Assembly: GCA_963719055.1 (NCBI GenBank)
Contig: CAVRAU010000023.1
Coordinates: forward strand, 62,001-126,000
Direction of reading: 5' to 3'
DNA length: 64,000 nt
Source of the DNA: CAXMQZ01 sp963719055
Lineage (GTDB): Bacteria > Acidobacteriota > Thermoanaerobaculia > Multivoradales > JAHEKO01
Within the stretch, counting starts at the first letter, position 1. Every line of letters begins with the position of its first letter. Below the pieces are notes generated by a model. It worked only from the letters and a program-made list of their open reading frames with translations. It ran no database searches and was not told the DNA's origin. The position numbers and the translations under genes were made by a program. Positions 31,907-40,915 of the stretch are shown here, one piece after another.

Positions 31907-33124
31907 ATGGACCATCAGCAATTGCTAGCCCGTCTGGCACACACCAACAACTCTCGTCTCGTCTTGCTGGTCCTCGATGGAGTGGGGGATCTGCGGACCG
32001 CCGAACAGCCTGAGACAGCTCTCGACGCCGCCAACCTGCCCAATCTGGACGCCCTGGCTCGTCGCTCCGCCCTCGGGCGGGTCGTACCCGTAGCCACCGG
32101 CGTGACTCCCGGGAGCGGCCCTGGACACCTCTCCCTGTTCGGCTACGACCCCACCACACCGGCAGCGGATATCGGTCGGGGGGTCCTCGAAGCCCTCGGG
32201 CTGGGGCTCGAGGTCGAGCCCGGAGATGTGGCGGTGCGCTGCAACTTTGCCACCGCCGACAGCCAAGGCAATCTCACCGATCGTCGAGCCGGGAGGATTC
32301 CCAGCTCCGAGTGCCGACGTCTCTGCGACAAGATCCGGCAAGACCTGGTCGAGTTCACCGATCTGAAAGTGCAGGTCCAGGCCGGTGAAGAGCATCGCTT
32401 CGTTTTGATCCTCAGCGGCGACGCCCTGTCCCACGAGATCGCCGACACCGACCCCCAGGAAACGGGTGTGCCACCGTTGCCTCCCAGACCCCAGACGCCT
32501 TCAGCGGCCGACAGTGCTGCTCGGGTCGCCTCGTTGATCGATGCCATGGAGCAAGCCATCGCCGATGAACCCCAGGCCAACCGGGTGCTGCTACGGGGCT
32601 TCTCCGTGCTTCCCGACTTGCCCTCGCTCACCGACCTCCACGGGATCCGTGGCGGTGCCTTCGCCGGGTATCCGCTCTACAACGGCGTCGCGGCAGCCTG
32701 CGGCATGGAGGTGGTTCCCTGCGGCAAGGACCTGGCTGAGATCCTGACAACCGTCGAGGAGAACTGGGAGCGGTTCGACTACTTCTTTCTGCACGTCAAG
32801 CAGACAGACAAAGCGGGCGAGGACGGGGACCTGGCCAAGAAGATCCAGGTACTCGAGCATGTCGACGCGGAATTGCCCCGCCTGCTGGACCTCGAGCCGA
32901 CGGTGCTGGCCATCACCGGCGACCACTCCACCCCGGCACCCATGGCCGCACACAGCTGGCACCCGGTACCGCTGCTCGTGCACGGCCCCAACTGCTTTGT
33001 GGATGACTGCCAGGAATTCACCGAGACCGCCGCAGTGGCAGGTCACATCGGGCTGATACCGGCGCGTGATTTGATGGGTTTGATGCTGGCCAACGCCGGA
33101 CGGTTGGCCAAGTTCGGTGCTTGA
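31907..33124 (+). CDS. apgM: Cofactor-independent phosphoglycerate mutase, archaeal type
   Basis: A 405-residue alkaline-phosphatase-superfamily enzyme interconverting 2- and 3-phosphoglycerate. It has LVLLVLDGVGDL with the metal-binding Asp, the catalytic serine in VTPGSGPGHLSLFGYDP, DIGRGVLEALG, RCNFATAD, and the second metal site FFLHVKQTDKAGEDGD plus ITGDHSTPAPMAAHSWHPVPLL. Length and motifs are those of the ApgM group rather than the 510-residue GpmI group. A strong RBS (GGAGGG) lies before the ATG. Glycerate 2-kinase and KDPG aldolase elsewhere in the window use connected metabolites. Confidence 0.94.
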   Translation: MDHQQLLARLAHTNNSRLVLLVLDGVGDLRTAEQPETALDAANLPNLDALARRSALGRVVPVATGVTPGSGPGHLSLFGYDPTTPAADIGRGVLEALGLGLEVEPGDVAVRCNFATADSQGNLTDRRAGRIPSSECRRLCDKIRQDLVEFTDLKVQVQAGEEHRFVLILSGDALSHEIADTDPQETGVPPLPPRPQTPSAADSAARVASLIDAMEQAIADEPQANRVLLRGFSVLPDLPSLTDLHGIRGGAFAGYPLYNGVAAACGMEVVPCGKDLAEILTTVEENWERFDYFFLHVKQTDKAGEDGDLAKKIQVLEHVDAELPRLLDLEPTVLAITGDHSTPAPMAAHSWHPVPLLVHGPNCFVDDCQEFTETAAVAGHIGLIPARDLMGLMLANAGRLAKFGA

Positions 33125-33134
33125 ACGGGTTCGG

Positions 33135-33689
33135 TTAGCGGAAGCCCCTGCGCAGCTCCTGCCGAAAGGTGGAGAACGTCTCCTTGTCGAACAAGCAGAC
33201 CACCACCCGGTCGAGCTTGGTCCCACCCTGCATATAGCGGTGGATCTCGGTCAGGGTCACCCGGGCACAGCGATTGACCGGAAAACCGAAGTTGCCAGTC
33301 GAGATGGCCGGCACGGCCACCGATCCCAGGCCATGGCGATCGGCCAAAGCCAACGAAGATCGCACCGCCGCGGCCAACTTACGATCCTCGTCGCCGTCAC
33401 CCATCTTCGGACCGACAGCGTGAATCACGTGCTTGTGGGGTAGGTCGCCGGCACCGGTGATCACGGCTGTTCCCACCGGAGTGCCACCAATCCGATTGCA
33501 CTCCTTCTGGATCGACGGACCGCCCTTCTCACGGATCGCCCCAGCGACACCTTCCCCCATCTTCAGGTTCTCGTTCGCCGGATTGACAATAGCGTCCACA
33601 TCGAGCTCGGTGATGTCTCCCTCGACGAGCTCCAGCTGAGTCTCGTTGAGCCTGATGGCGACGCGATTGCTCTTTCTCTGCTTGACCAT
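33135..33689 (-). CDS. Macro domain protein (predicted ADP-ribose binding or hydrolysis)
   Basis: A 184-residue protein made almost entirely of a macro domain: LVEGDITELDVDAIVNPANENLKMGEGVAGAI carries the ADP-ribose-binding aspartate and the NPAN loop, followed by ITGAGDLPHKHVIHAVGP, AVPAISTGNFGFP and a closing strand VVVCLFD. It probably removes ADP-ribose or O-acetyl-ADP-ribose. ATG 33687-33689 is preferred over an upstream in-frame start because GAGGGGG lies about ten bases before it. It converges on apgM with ten bases between. No toxin or ADP-ribosyltransferase partner is seen nearby. Confidence 0.88.
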   Translation of the reverse strand: MVKQRKSNRVAIRLNETQLELVEGDITELDVDAIVNPANENLKMGEGVAGAIREKGGPSIQKECNRIGGTPVGTAVITGAGDLPHKHVIHAVGPKMGDGDEDRKLAAAVRSSLALADRHGLGSVAVPAISTGNFGFPVNRCARVTLTEIHRYMQGGTKLDRVVVCLFDKETFSTFRQELRRGFR

Positions 33690-33820
33690 ACTGCGTTTTC
33701 CCCCTCGCAAGCTACAGGACACCCAATCATATCAAGCTCCGGTCCGACTTCAGTACCCTGGCGAAATCCACCTGGAAATCCGGAAGAGATGAGAAACGCG
33801 TGGTATAGACTCCGCTGACC

Positions 33821-35746
33821 ATGTTGAGCGGGCTGAAGACCGAGCTGTCGCAGCGAGTAGCGGCAAGAATCCAGGCGGTATTCGACGTCGAGCACGACCC
33901 GATCGTCGAGGTTCCCCCGCGTCGGGAGCTCGGCGACCTGGCGTTTCCGGCCGCTCTGCATCTCGCTCGAGAGTTGCGGCGCTCACCCCGCGACATTGCC
34001 AACGAATTGGCGGCCGGTCTCGAGCTGCCACCGAGCGTCCGACGGGTAACGGTGGAGGGGGCGGGCTATCTCAACTTCTTCCTCGACCGCAGCGCCTTCG
34101 CCGCACAGTTGATGGCCAGCCCACTGCAGTCAGGGGAGCCGCAGGACTCTCAGAAGATCATCGTGGAGCACACCAACATCAACCCCAACAAGGCGGCGCA
34201 TATCGGGCACCTGCGCAACTCCGTCCTGGGAGACACCTTGGTACGGGTACTGAAGTCTCTAGGTTACGCGGTGGAGACCCAGAACTACATCGACGACACC
34301 GGTGTACAGCTTGCCGATGTCGTCGTCGGATTTGTGGATCTGCGACAGATGAGTCTGGTGGAGGTGACACAGCTACCGGAGCCCTTCGACTACTACTGTT
34401 GGGACCTCTACAGCGAAGTGGGCCAATGGTACGGCGACGACCCAGAGCGCCAGGAGCTTCGTCGTCAGACGCTCCATCAGCTCGAACACGGTGAAGGAGA
34501 GAGGGCCGAAATAGGTCGCCTGGTGTCCCGCCGCGTGGTTCGTCGCCACCTCGCCACCATGGCTCGACTGGACGTGACCTACGATCTTCTCACCCACGAA
34601 GCCGCGATTCTCGGCTTGGATTTCTTCTCCCAGGCCTTCGAGCTGCTCGAGAAGGAAAAGGCCATTCACCTCGAAGCCGAGGGCAAGAACGCCGGCTGCT
34701 GGGTCATGCCCCTGGCGGGGAGCGAGGAGTTTGCCGGTCTCGAGGACCCGGACAAGGTCATTGTCCGGTCCGATGGCACCGTCACCTATGTCGGCAAGGA
34801 CATCGCCTATCAGCTCTGGAAGTTCGGCTTGCTGGGCAAGGACTTCGAGTATCGGTTCTGGGACGAGGAGGACGTCTGGGAGACGACCACCCGAGGCGTG
34901 GCGGAGCACCCGGCCTTTGGCAATGCGGATCGGGTCATCAATGTCATCGATGCCCGGCAGAGCTATCTGCAGAAGATCGTGCGCGCCGGACTCGAAGCCC
35001 TGCACTTTCCGGCGCAGGCCGAGCAGTCGATTCACTTCGCCTACGAGATGGTCACCCTCTCCCCCGCCACCGCCCGGGCTCTGGGGTACCTGGCAGACGA
35101 CGAGGCCGACGACGCCCGCAACCTGGACATGTCCGGTCGCAAGGGGATCGGCGTCAAGGCAGACGATCTGATGGATGAGCTGGAGTCCAAGAGCCGTGAG
35201 GAGATCGCCTCGCGCAATCGCGATCTGCCGACCGCGGAGTTGGAGCTGCTCGCTAGCCAGATCGCCATCGCGGCCCTGCGGTTCTTCATGGTGAAGGCCA
35301 CCACCAATCGAGTCATCGCCTTCGATCTGGACGAAGCCTTGAACTTCGAAGGAGATTCGGGACCCTACTTGCAGTATTCCGCCGTCCGGGCACTGAATAT
35401 CAAGCGGCGATTGCTGGAAGCGGGCCTGCCGACCGAAGTCGATCTGCAGGCTCTGGCGGCTCTCCCCGCCGAAGTGTGGGCCGACGATCTCTGGGATCTG
35501 ATCCTGACCGTGGCGCTGATTCCCCAGAAGGTCGAGATGGCGGGCGAGACCCTCGAGCTTTCGATTCTCGCTCGGCACGCCCTCGAGCTGGCGCAACAAT
35601 TCCACGCCATCTATCACCGCCACCCCATCCTCCAAGAGACCGACGAAGATCTGCGCGCCGCCCGCCTGGCCACGACCCCGATCTTTATCCGCGGATTGGA
35701 AGACCTCACCGCGTTACTGGGCATCCCTCTGCCCGCCAAGATGTAA
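33821..35746 (+). CDS. argS: Arginyl-tRNA synthetase
   Basis: A 641-residue class I synthetase. The N-terminal Add-1 domain (residues 1-100) is followed by EHTNINPNKAAHIGHLRNSVLGDTL-type sequence with the HIGH motif at residues 127-130. Then come NYIDDTGVQLADVV, GTVTYVGKDIAYQLWKFG and the class I second motif region DMSGRKGIGVKADDL. Near the C-terminus an anticodon-binding DALR-type helical domain includes YHRHPIL. It is longer than the typical 550-590 residues, mainly through insertions in the middle. Intact and essential. Confidence 0.95.
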   Translation: MLSGLKTELSQRVAARIQAVFDVEHDPIVEVPPRRELGDLAFPAALHLARELRRSPRDIANELAAGLELPPSVRRVTVEGAGYLNFFLDRSAFAAQLMASPLQSGEPQDSQKIIVEHTNINPNKAAHIGHLRNSVLGDTLVRVLKSLGYAVETQNYIDDTGVQLADVVVGFVDLRQMSLVEVTQLPEPFDYYCWDLYSEVGQWYGDDPERQELRRQTLHQLEHGEGERAEIGRLVSRRVVRRHLATMARLDVTYDLLTHEAAILGLDFFSQAFELLEKEKAIHLEAEGKNAGCWVMPLAGSEEFAGLEDPDKVIVRSDGTVTYVGKDIAYQLWKFGLLGKDFEYRFWDEEDVWETTTRGVAEHPAFGNADRVINVIDARQSYLQKIVRAGLEALHFPAQAEQSIHFAYEMVTLSPATARALGYLADDEADDARNLDMSGRKGIGVKADDLMDELESKSREEIASRNRDLPTAELELLASQIAIAALRFFMVKATTNRVIAFDLDEALNFEGDSGPYLQYSAVRALNIKRRLLEAGLPTEVDLQALAALPAEVWADDLWDLILTVALIPQKVEMAGETLELSILARHALELAQQFHAIYHRHPILQETDEDLRAARLATTPIFIRGLEDLTALLGIPLPAKM

Positions 35747-36361
35747 GGATCTCGCATCGGACGATGCAAACAGGCCGTCTTGGCCGTGCCTCTGTGCCAG
35801 TGAACAGCTCGGGCTGAGCTCGGGCATCAGAGGCCGGCGCTCGCCCGCAACTCCACGCCATCGGATCTGGCGATCATGGTCCGAATGGCGGCTTCCAGCG
35901 CGCTACTGTCCGTGCGACCCAGCATGACGCTGTCGAGAGCGCCTGTCGGCACCGCATAGGATCGAGTCCGCGCCCACCAGTCCCCTGATGCGGAGGACTC
36001 GGACCGGCTACGGTCTGAGTCGCCTGCAGTCAGCCGCTGCGCAGCACCGATGGTACCATCGCCGGTCCAGAGGCGTCGGATCCAGCGACCCGAACGCTGG
36101 ATGGGTCCTCTACAAGGATGGGACGAGGAACGACACCGATCTTGCTGCGTGCCGACAGAGCGTCCTGGAGACCTGCCTCTATAATCGCAGCGGAGCCAGC
36201 GCGGTTCGGACGGAAGCGGGACGATCGCATCCGCCGAACGCAGGTTAGTCACCGGAGAAAGGCGAATGCCTCGGACCTCAATCGTTCCTGATCACACTGC
36301 CAGATTCAGACCTCTTAGGCAGAGGACCCAAGACGGCCTCTCGAGTCACTCCGAAGCGAGA
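35747..36361. other. Region without a confident gene after argS
   Basis: About 615 bases. A perfect inverted repeat GCATCG-GA-CGATGC at 35754-35767 follows the argS stop directly, but has no T-tract. On the minus strand, coding-like segments appear in two frames: 35827-36252 (ending LEAAIRTMIARSDGVELRASAGL) and 36030-36230 (containing KIGVVPRPILVEDPSSVRVAGSD). They may be remains of one frameshifted gene that I do not recognise. No tRNA or other RNA was found. Confidence 0.3.
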
Positions 36362-37643
36362 TCACCAGATGTAGTCGCGGGCGATGTCGCGTTTGTCCTT
36401 GCCGGCCAGGATGTGCATGACGCGGATCTTCTTGAGGGTCACGGGAGACAGCGCCGCCAGGGGGATGTGGGTGATCTGCTTGCCCTGGACGGCGGCATAG
36501 CGGCGCATGCGATCCGCAGGAGGATCGGCGGCGACGTGGACGACAATCTTCTCCAGGCTGTAGTCGATGGCCGCCATCAGCAGGACCTCGGCCTTGTCCT
36601 GGGCGAACCGATAGTCTCGGTCCTCCCAGACATCAAACAGTCGCCCTCGTGGAAGTGTCAGCATGAATCCGCCATAGGTAGCGCGCATGATTCCCGGACC
36701 GACGACCTGCTCGGCCGGGCTGGTGGCGTAGAAGGCCATATCCGATTCCTGATCGTGCTCTCCCAGCCAGGTCATCGAAAAGGGGAACTGCAGCGTTCTC
36801 TGGATCCCGGTCGAAGATCACGACCACAGAGCCGGCCTCTCCAGGAGCCCTACCCTTCTCTTCCACGAAAATCCGTTCCTCGTGTAGATGGCGGAGGGTC
36901 TCGCGAATATCGATGCCGTCCAGCATGCTGGTGGAAAAGGGCTCCGTTCTCTTGCGCTCCGCGGCGAGGATCGACACCGCCCGGTGCTGCAGAAAACGGC
37001 CGTAGTCCTCGATCACGAGATCCTCGGGCGGATAGGAACACAGACCGGTGGAATCGAAAGCGCTCAGCCAGTCCTCTGGGCTGCTGGGCTGTGGTCGCTC
37101 GCGCACCGGCACGGCGATGGGTCGACTCTTGACCCTGAGAAACCGGCGACGAAACCGCACCTTGCGAGTCCCCAGATCGAGCTCGGAGCCGTCGATGGAG
37201 ACACTGGGAATCTCCGCCGACTCCTCCTGCCACGGATACGCCCGCGACGCATCGAAGACCTCCCAGGCCAGATTGTCGTCACCCACACCGCGGGCGGCGA
37301 TGACCCATTCGTAGAGGCCCGGCACCAGCATCCCCTGTACCCGCGCGCATCGCCGGGCGTAGTCGAGAAACAGCCGCTGCTGCCACGGTCCGGTGTCTTC
37401 ACCAGTCTGCTCCTTGTAGGAGCCCGCCCCGACCTTCCACACCACCGTCCCGAGAGCGCGCCGATCAGGAAAACCCTTGCAGCCGGCCAATTCCCCCAGA
37501 GCTTGATGACAGGCGAAGTCCACGATCCGCCCCTTTCGCTGGTTTTCGCTCTCTCCCTTCTCTCCATGAATCACCCGCAGACCAAAACGGACCACCGAGA
37601 CCTTGCGTGACAGCGCGGCAGTCAACTCGGCCGACTCCGGCAT
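36362..37643 (-). CDS. Unrecognised protein, last gene of the SPFH/zinc-ribbon/MoxR operon, one probable frameshift
   Basis: About 427 residues when the break near 36780 (a CCCCTTTT run) is repaired, giving AAVPFSMTWLGEHDQES. No known domain was recognised. The N-terminal part mixes helices and a charged, beta-rich region (RKVRFRRRFLRVKSRPIAV). The C-terminal part looks like an alpha/beta fold (VVVIFDRDPEN, KAEVLLMAAIDYSLEKIVVHVAA, ITHIPLAALS). There is no signal peptide and no MIDAS motif of a VWA domain, although MoxR ATPases usually work with one. ATG 37641-37643 is one base after the TraB-like stop. If the break is real, 36362-36775 would be a separate small gene. Confidence 0.55.
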
Positions 37644-37644
37644 C

Positions 37645-38382
37645 TCACCGCCTGCGGACACGCTCCCAGACGGCGTGCGCGAGTGGCGCATCCGGGAGCA
37701 ATCCCGTCAGGCTGTGGGGATCCAAATGCCGAATCTCCGTGTGAGACCTTCTGACGCGAGCCAACGGGTGGGCTTGAGGCTGCTGGAGACTCGCGACCAC
37801 CCCATCGACATGGGCCGCCCCGACGAGGGCCAGAATCTCCCCGTCGGGCATCTCGTCCCGGGCCTGGGCGAGATGAAAGGCCATACCTCTCTCCCGTCGA
37901 GCGTCCTCATCGGTGGCGGGAGAGCTGCGATACCGCTCCCGCAGCAGATCCAGATACCGACCGCCGCCCAGGCTCCACACCGAGTAGGGATCCGGCACCG
38001 GATCGCGGTGCTGCTCCGCGTACGGCAGATCGGGATCGATGAACAGAATCGGCCGTTGCTGTTCCAAGGCCCATCGGGCAGCTTCCACGAGAGGGTCTCC
38101 CGGCGCCACCACCCAGACGAGAGCGTCTTCTCCAGGCTCCTCAGAGATCAAGAGCGAGATTCTCGGTAGACGCCGAACCGCTCGCAGGGTCTCGCTCTCC
38201 AGAGTCGTCGGCAACTCGAGGGCGAGCGCCGCGGGATCGACCTGGTTCAATGCGGCCCGCACCAGGGCCGTGATCTCGAGGCGCTCGTGAACGATCGGCA
38301 GGACCCGAATGCCCGGGCACGCCGACGGCGCCAGACGGTCCAGGTCTCGAGGATCAGGTGAGATCGAAATCGGTGAATTCAT
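37645..38382 (-). CDS. TraB/PrgY-like protein
   Basis: A 245-residue cytosolic-looking protein with the spaced motifs of the TraB/ChaN/GumN-like superfamily: VLPIVHERLEI near the N-terminus, the acidic LALELPTTLES, a RRERGMAFHLA segment in the GE/ER position, and LALVGAAHVDGVV near the C-terminus. These His and Glu residues are thought to form a metal-binding or hydrolytic site in relatives. The match is by motif pattern, so I keep it tentative. It overlaps the end of the MoxR gene by 29 bases and is followed one base later by the unknown gene, so all three are probably made together. Confidence 0.6.
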   Translation of the reverse strand: MNSPISISPDPRDLDRLAPSACPGIRVLPIVHERLEITALVRAALNQVDPAALALELPTTLESETLRAVRRLPRISLLISEEPGEDALVWVVAPGDPLVEAARWALEQQRPILFIDPDLPYAEQHRDPVPDPYSVWSLGGGRYLDLLRERYRSSPATDEDARRERGMAFHLAQARDEMPDGEILALVGAAHVDGVVASLQQPQAHPLARVRRSHTEIRHLDPHSLTGLLPDAPLAHAVWERVRRR

Positions 38383-39190
38383 CGTCGCTCAAGGACAGGC
38401 GCATGGCCCGCTCCACCGCTTCGCCGGCATTCTCCGCTTCACCTCGCCGCAAGACCTTCATCGCGTAGCGAACCAGATTGATGCCATCCCGCACGGTGTA
38501 GCGAAGATCCCGATCATGAGCCACACGAAGAAAGGACAGCACGTAGTCCAATACTTCTTGTTCGGCGAAAGGTACCTGCGCCTGCAGAATCGAACGCTCT
38601 TCGTCTTCTTCGGGGAAATCGACATAGATCTGCGGCATGAGACGCGAGTGGATGTACTCGGGGATCTCGTAGGTGGAGGCGTCTTCGTTCATCGTGGTGA
38701 CAAAGCGAAAGTCGGGATGGGCCGAGATGCGGATTCCGGCCACGATGCTCTCCACGTAGCGACGATGGTCCAGAAGGGGTGCCAACGACGCCCACGACTT
38801 CTCGCTCATCCGGTTGCCTTCATCCAGAATCAGGGCACCGCCACGAATCATGGCGGTGACCAGGGACGACGCCATATAGCGCACGCCTCCGTCTGGGGAC
38901 AGCACCGGCGAGACGACGAGATCCTCTGGCCGCGTGTCCATGGTCGCCTGGGCCATGTAGATGTCCAAATCGAGCTCGCGGGCTGCCGCACAGGCGAGAG
39001 TGGTTTTGCCCACCCCAGGTTTGCCCAGCAGGCGTGGATTGAGCGGTAGGTCCGCATCCTCGATCCTGGCCCACGCAGCCAACAATTGGATCAGAACTTC
39101 CCGCTGGCCGATCCAAGGGGGCGTCTCCTTGACCGGCGTGCCCAGATGAAGAGTCACCCCGTCGATGACAACGGTGTCTTGTGCACTCAT
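38354..39190 (-). CDS. MoxR-type AAA+ ATPase
   Basis: A 278-residue AAA+ protein. Walker A is LLGKPGVGKTTLA, Walker B is GALILDEGNRM, the form typical of the MoxR/NorQ clade, and sensor 1 is FVTTMNED. SRLMPQIYVDFPE follows with the arginine finger position, and a lid domain closes the protein. There are no membrane segments. MoxR ATPases act as hexameric remodelling machines, commonly with VWA-domain partners, in metal insertion or complex assembly. No VWA gene is present here; the partners are zinc-ribbon, SPFH and TraB-like proteins. It starts 28 bases after the upstream zinc-ribbon gene. Confidence 0.88.
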   Translation of the reverse strand: MSAQDTVVIDGVTLHLGTPVKETPPWIGQREVLIQLLAAWARIEDADLPLNPRLLGKPGVGKTTLACAAARELDLDIYMAQATMDTRPEDLVVSPVLSPDGGVRYMASSLVTAMIRGGALILDEGNRMSEKSWASLAPLLDHRRYVESIVAGIRISAHPDFRFVTTMNEDASTYEIPEYIHSRLMPQIYVDFPEEDEERSILQAQVPFAEQEVLDYVLSFLRVAHDRDLRYTVRDGINLVRYAMKVLRRGEAENAGEAVERAMRLSLSDDEFTDFDLT

Positions 39191-39218
39191 AGAGCGGCGA
39201 GTCTACGCGAAAAGTCGA

Positions 39219-39833
39219 CTACAGCGGGATCTCGAAGATGACATCCTTGGCCCGCTTGCCATGACGGACAAAGGGGATCCCCAGGAGCCTCTCGGGGCCA
39301 AACACGATTTCATATCGGAGCTGTTTCAGGGTATCGGGCTTGCTCACCTCGGAGGCAACCAGGCAGTAGTGCGCCAGTTTCTGCGCGTCAGCCACACCGT
39401 AGCAGCCGCCCACCAAGCGCTCTCCCAGCTTCTCCCCCAAGCTCGGCAAGACCTCGGTGTATCGTCGGGCCAGCTCCGTCACCGCCTGCAGGGGCGCGTG
39501 GAAGGCCGGAATGGCGAAGGTCCCTTCTCCACCGGGCTCGTCCTCCTCGCCACCCAGAAAGAACCGCATCAGACCCTTGAACGATTTCCCGGCGGCGGTG
39601 CGTTCAGTGATCGTCACGGTCGCCGGAAGCAACCAGAACGGCAAATAGAAATCGACATTCTTGTCGGACAGGGCCACGAAGGCCACCTCGACGGGCTCCA
39701 GGCTGTGGGTTTCCTGCTCGAACCGATAGCCATTGCGGCAGGCCGTGCAGTAGTAGACGACATCCTGGCCATCGGCTCGGATTCCCGCACCGCAGCTTGG
39801 GCAGTCCAGGGGCACCAGAGAGAATTCACCCAT
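39219..39833 (-). CDS. Zinc-ribbon protein, soluble
   Basis: A 204-residue protein with an N-terminal zinc ribbon, C11/C14/C29/C32 (CPSCG and CTACR, spacing CX2CX14CX2C). The rest is beta-rich (VEVAFVALSDKNVDFYLPFWLLPATVTI) and then helical (LQAVTELARRYTEVLPSLGEKLGERL). No membrane segment is evident, unlike the two ribbon proteins encoded just upstream. The start is taken as ATG 39831-39833, which shares a base with the upstream stop (TGATG); an earlier start is possible but unsupported. Function unknown; the ribbon could bind protein or nucleic acid. Confidence 0.72.
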   Translation of the reverse strand: MGEFSLVPLDCPSCGAGIRADGQDVVYYCTACRNGYRFEQETHSLEPVEVAFVALSDKNVDFYLPFWLLPATVTITERTAAGKSFKGLMRFFLGGEEDEPGGEGTFAIPAFHAPLQAVTELARRYTEVLPSLGEKLGERLVGGCYGVADAQKLAHYCLVASEVSKPDTLKQLRYEIVFGPERLLGIPFVRHGKRAKDVIFEIPL

Positions 39834-40915
39834 CACGACCACGACCCCCATCGCGGAGATCGACCCTGCATGAGATCGCCCACCATCTCGCCGAGATCAT
39901 CCTTCATCTCGAACCCGGCAAGAAGCTGGGGACCCGAATCCTCGTGTCCGACACCGGTGCCTTCGACCACCACACCGCCGTGTCGGAATTTCTTCCATCC
40001 CCACCACAACGCACCCAGGACCACGGCTCCCATGGCTGCCAGCCCCCCCAGATTGACACCGATGAAACGCACGATCGTGGTCGCGATGAAGAGCGCTGCC
40101 GCCTGGGACAGCACCATCGCCAGAGCCCGGTACAGGTCGTTGCCCGGCGCCTTGCCGTAGACCAGGCTGCCGTCCTCGGCATCGACGAGAATCTGATACG
40201 ACCGGTTCTCGAAGCGATAGCGGATGATCCAGAGCGGATAGTAGATCAAGCTGAAGCGTTCCCGTAGAGTCTCGAGAAACTTGAACCGGACCTGCGTGAG
40301 ACCACGGCCGGGATCGGCGCTGGAGACGATCTGTCGACGGGCCGCGTCCTTGACTTCGGCTTCGGATCCCGTGGGGGGAAAGACCATACCGAGCCGCTTG
40401 AGACCTTCCGGATCGAAGGGAACCAGGGGATCGTCTTGCAGATCGATCTTCTGGACACCCCACTCGGCCACATCCAGAGCTGGATAGGTGTGATCGTAGC
40501 TCTTCTCCACCGAGCGCTCGACGTCGACCTCGTAGGTCTGCGTTCGTCGGTGCTTGCCCGAGCCGACGGTCCGCCGCCGCGTCTCGGTGCCCAGAGCAAA
40601 CCCCATGGCATCTGCTTGCATGCGAAAGAAGGGTAGAAATGCCAGTAGGGCCTCACCCTGCACCGCGTCACGGCGCAGCCGCCGGTCGCGACTCCAGCCT
40701 GTGGACAACCAACGCCGAGCGACCTCTTTCGCCCTTGACGCGTCCAACTTCGGAGCTACCGACCATCGGCGGATGCCGACTTCGCTGACCGCCAGAAGAG
40801 GGGTTTCGCAGTATGGACAATCGACAACTCGCAACCCGGCGACGACATCCAAAGCCCCACCGCAGCTCGGACAGGTCAGACCCTGAACGCTCGACTCCCG
40901 GGGCTCCACAGTCAT
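39833..40915 (-). CDS. Zinc-ribbon membrane protein
   Basis: A 360-residue protein with an N-terminal zinc ribbon C15/C18/C33/C36 (TCPSCGGALDVV and DCPYCETPL), a long soluble middle part, a strand-rich block (FSLIYYPLWIIRYRFENRSYQILVDAEDGSLVYG), and two hydrophobic segments at about residues 262-307 (LSQAAALFIATTIVRFIGV and LAAMGAVVLGALWWGW). The YPLWxxRYxFxxxxYxxxVDAxxGxxVYG block is shared with the adjacent upstream protein (VPFWKCRYTFEGKTFHAAVDASTGQVLAS in pieces), so the two are paralogues. The ATG overlaps the upstream stop by four bases. Intact. Resembles the TFIIB-type zinc-ribbon membrane proteins often found beside SPFH genes. Confidence 0.75.
   Translation of the reverse strand: MTVEPRESSVQGLTCPSCGGALDVVAGLRVVDCPYCETPLLAVSEVGIRRWSVAPKLDASRAKEVARRWLSTGWSRDRRLRRDAVQGEALLAFLPFFRMQADAMGFALGTETRRRTVGSGKHRRTQTYEVDVERSVEKSYDHTYPALDVAEWGVQKIDLQDDPLVPFDPEGLKRLGMVFPPTGSEAEVKDAARRQIVSSADPGRGLTQVRFKFLETLRERFSLIYYPLWIIRYRFENRSYQILVDAEDGSLVYGKAPGNDLYRALAMVLSQAAALFIATTIVRFIGVNLGGLAAMGAVVLGALWWGWKKFRHGGVVVEGTGVGHEDSGPQLLAGFEMKDDLGEMVGDLMQGRSPRWGSWS

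Noticed and set aside
33135..33689. The macro-domain protein as part of a DarTG-like toxin-antitoxin pair
   Set aside because: No ADP-ribosyltransferase toxin gene is adjacent; the neighbours are apgM and argS.
35754..35767. Intrinsic terminator of argS (GCATCG-GA-CGATGC)
   Set aside because: The loop is only two bases and no T-tract follows, so it is listed only as an inverted repeat within the intergenic region.
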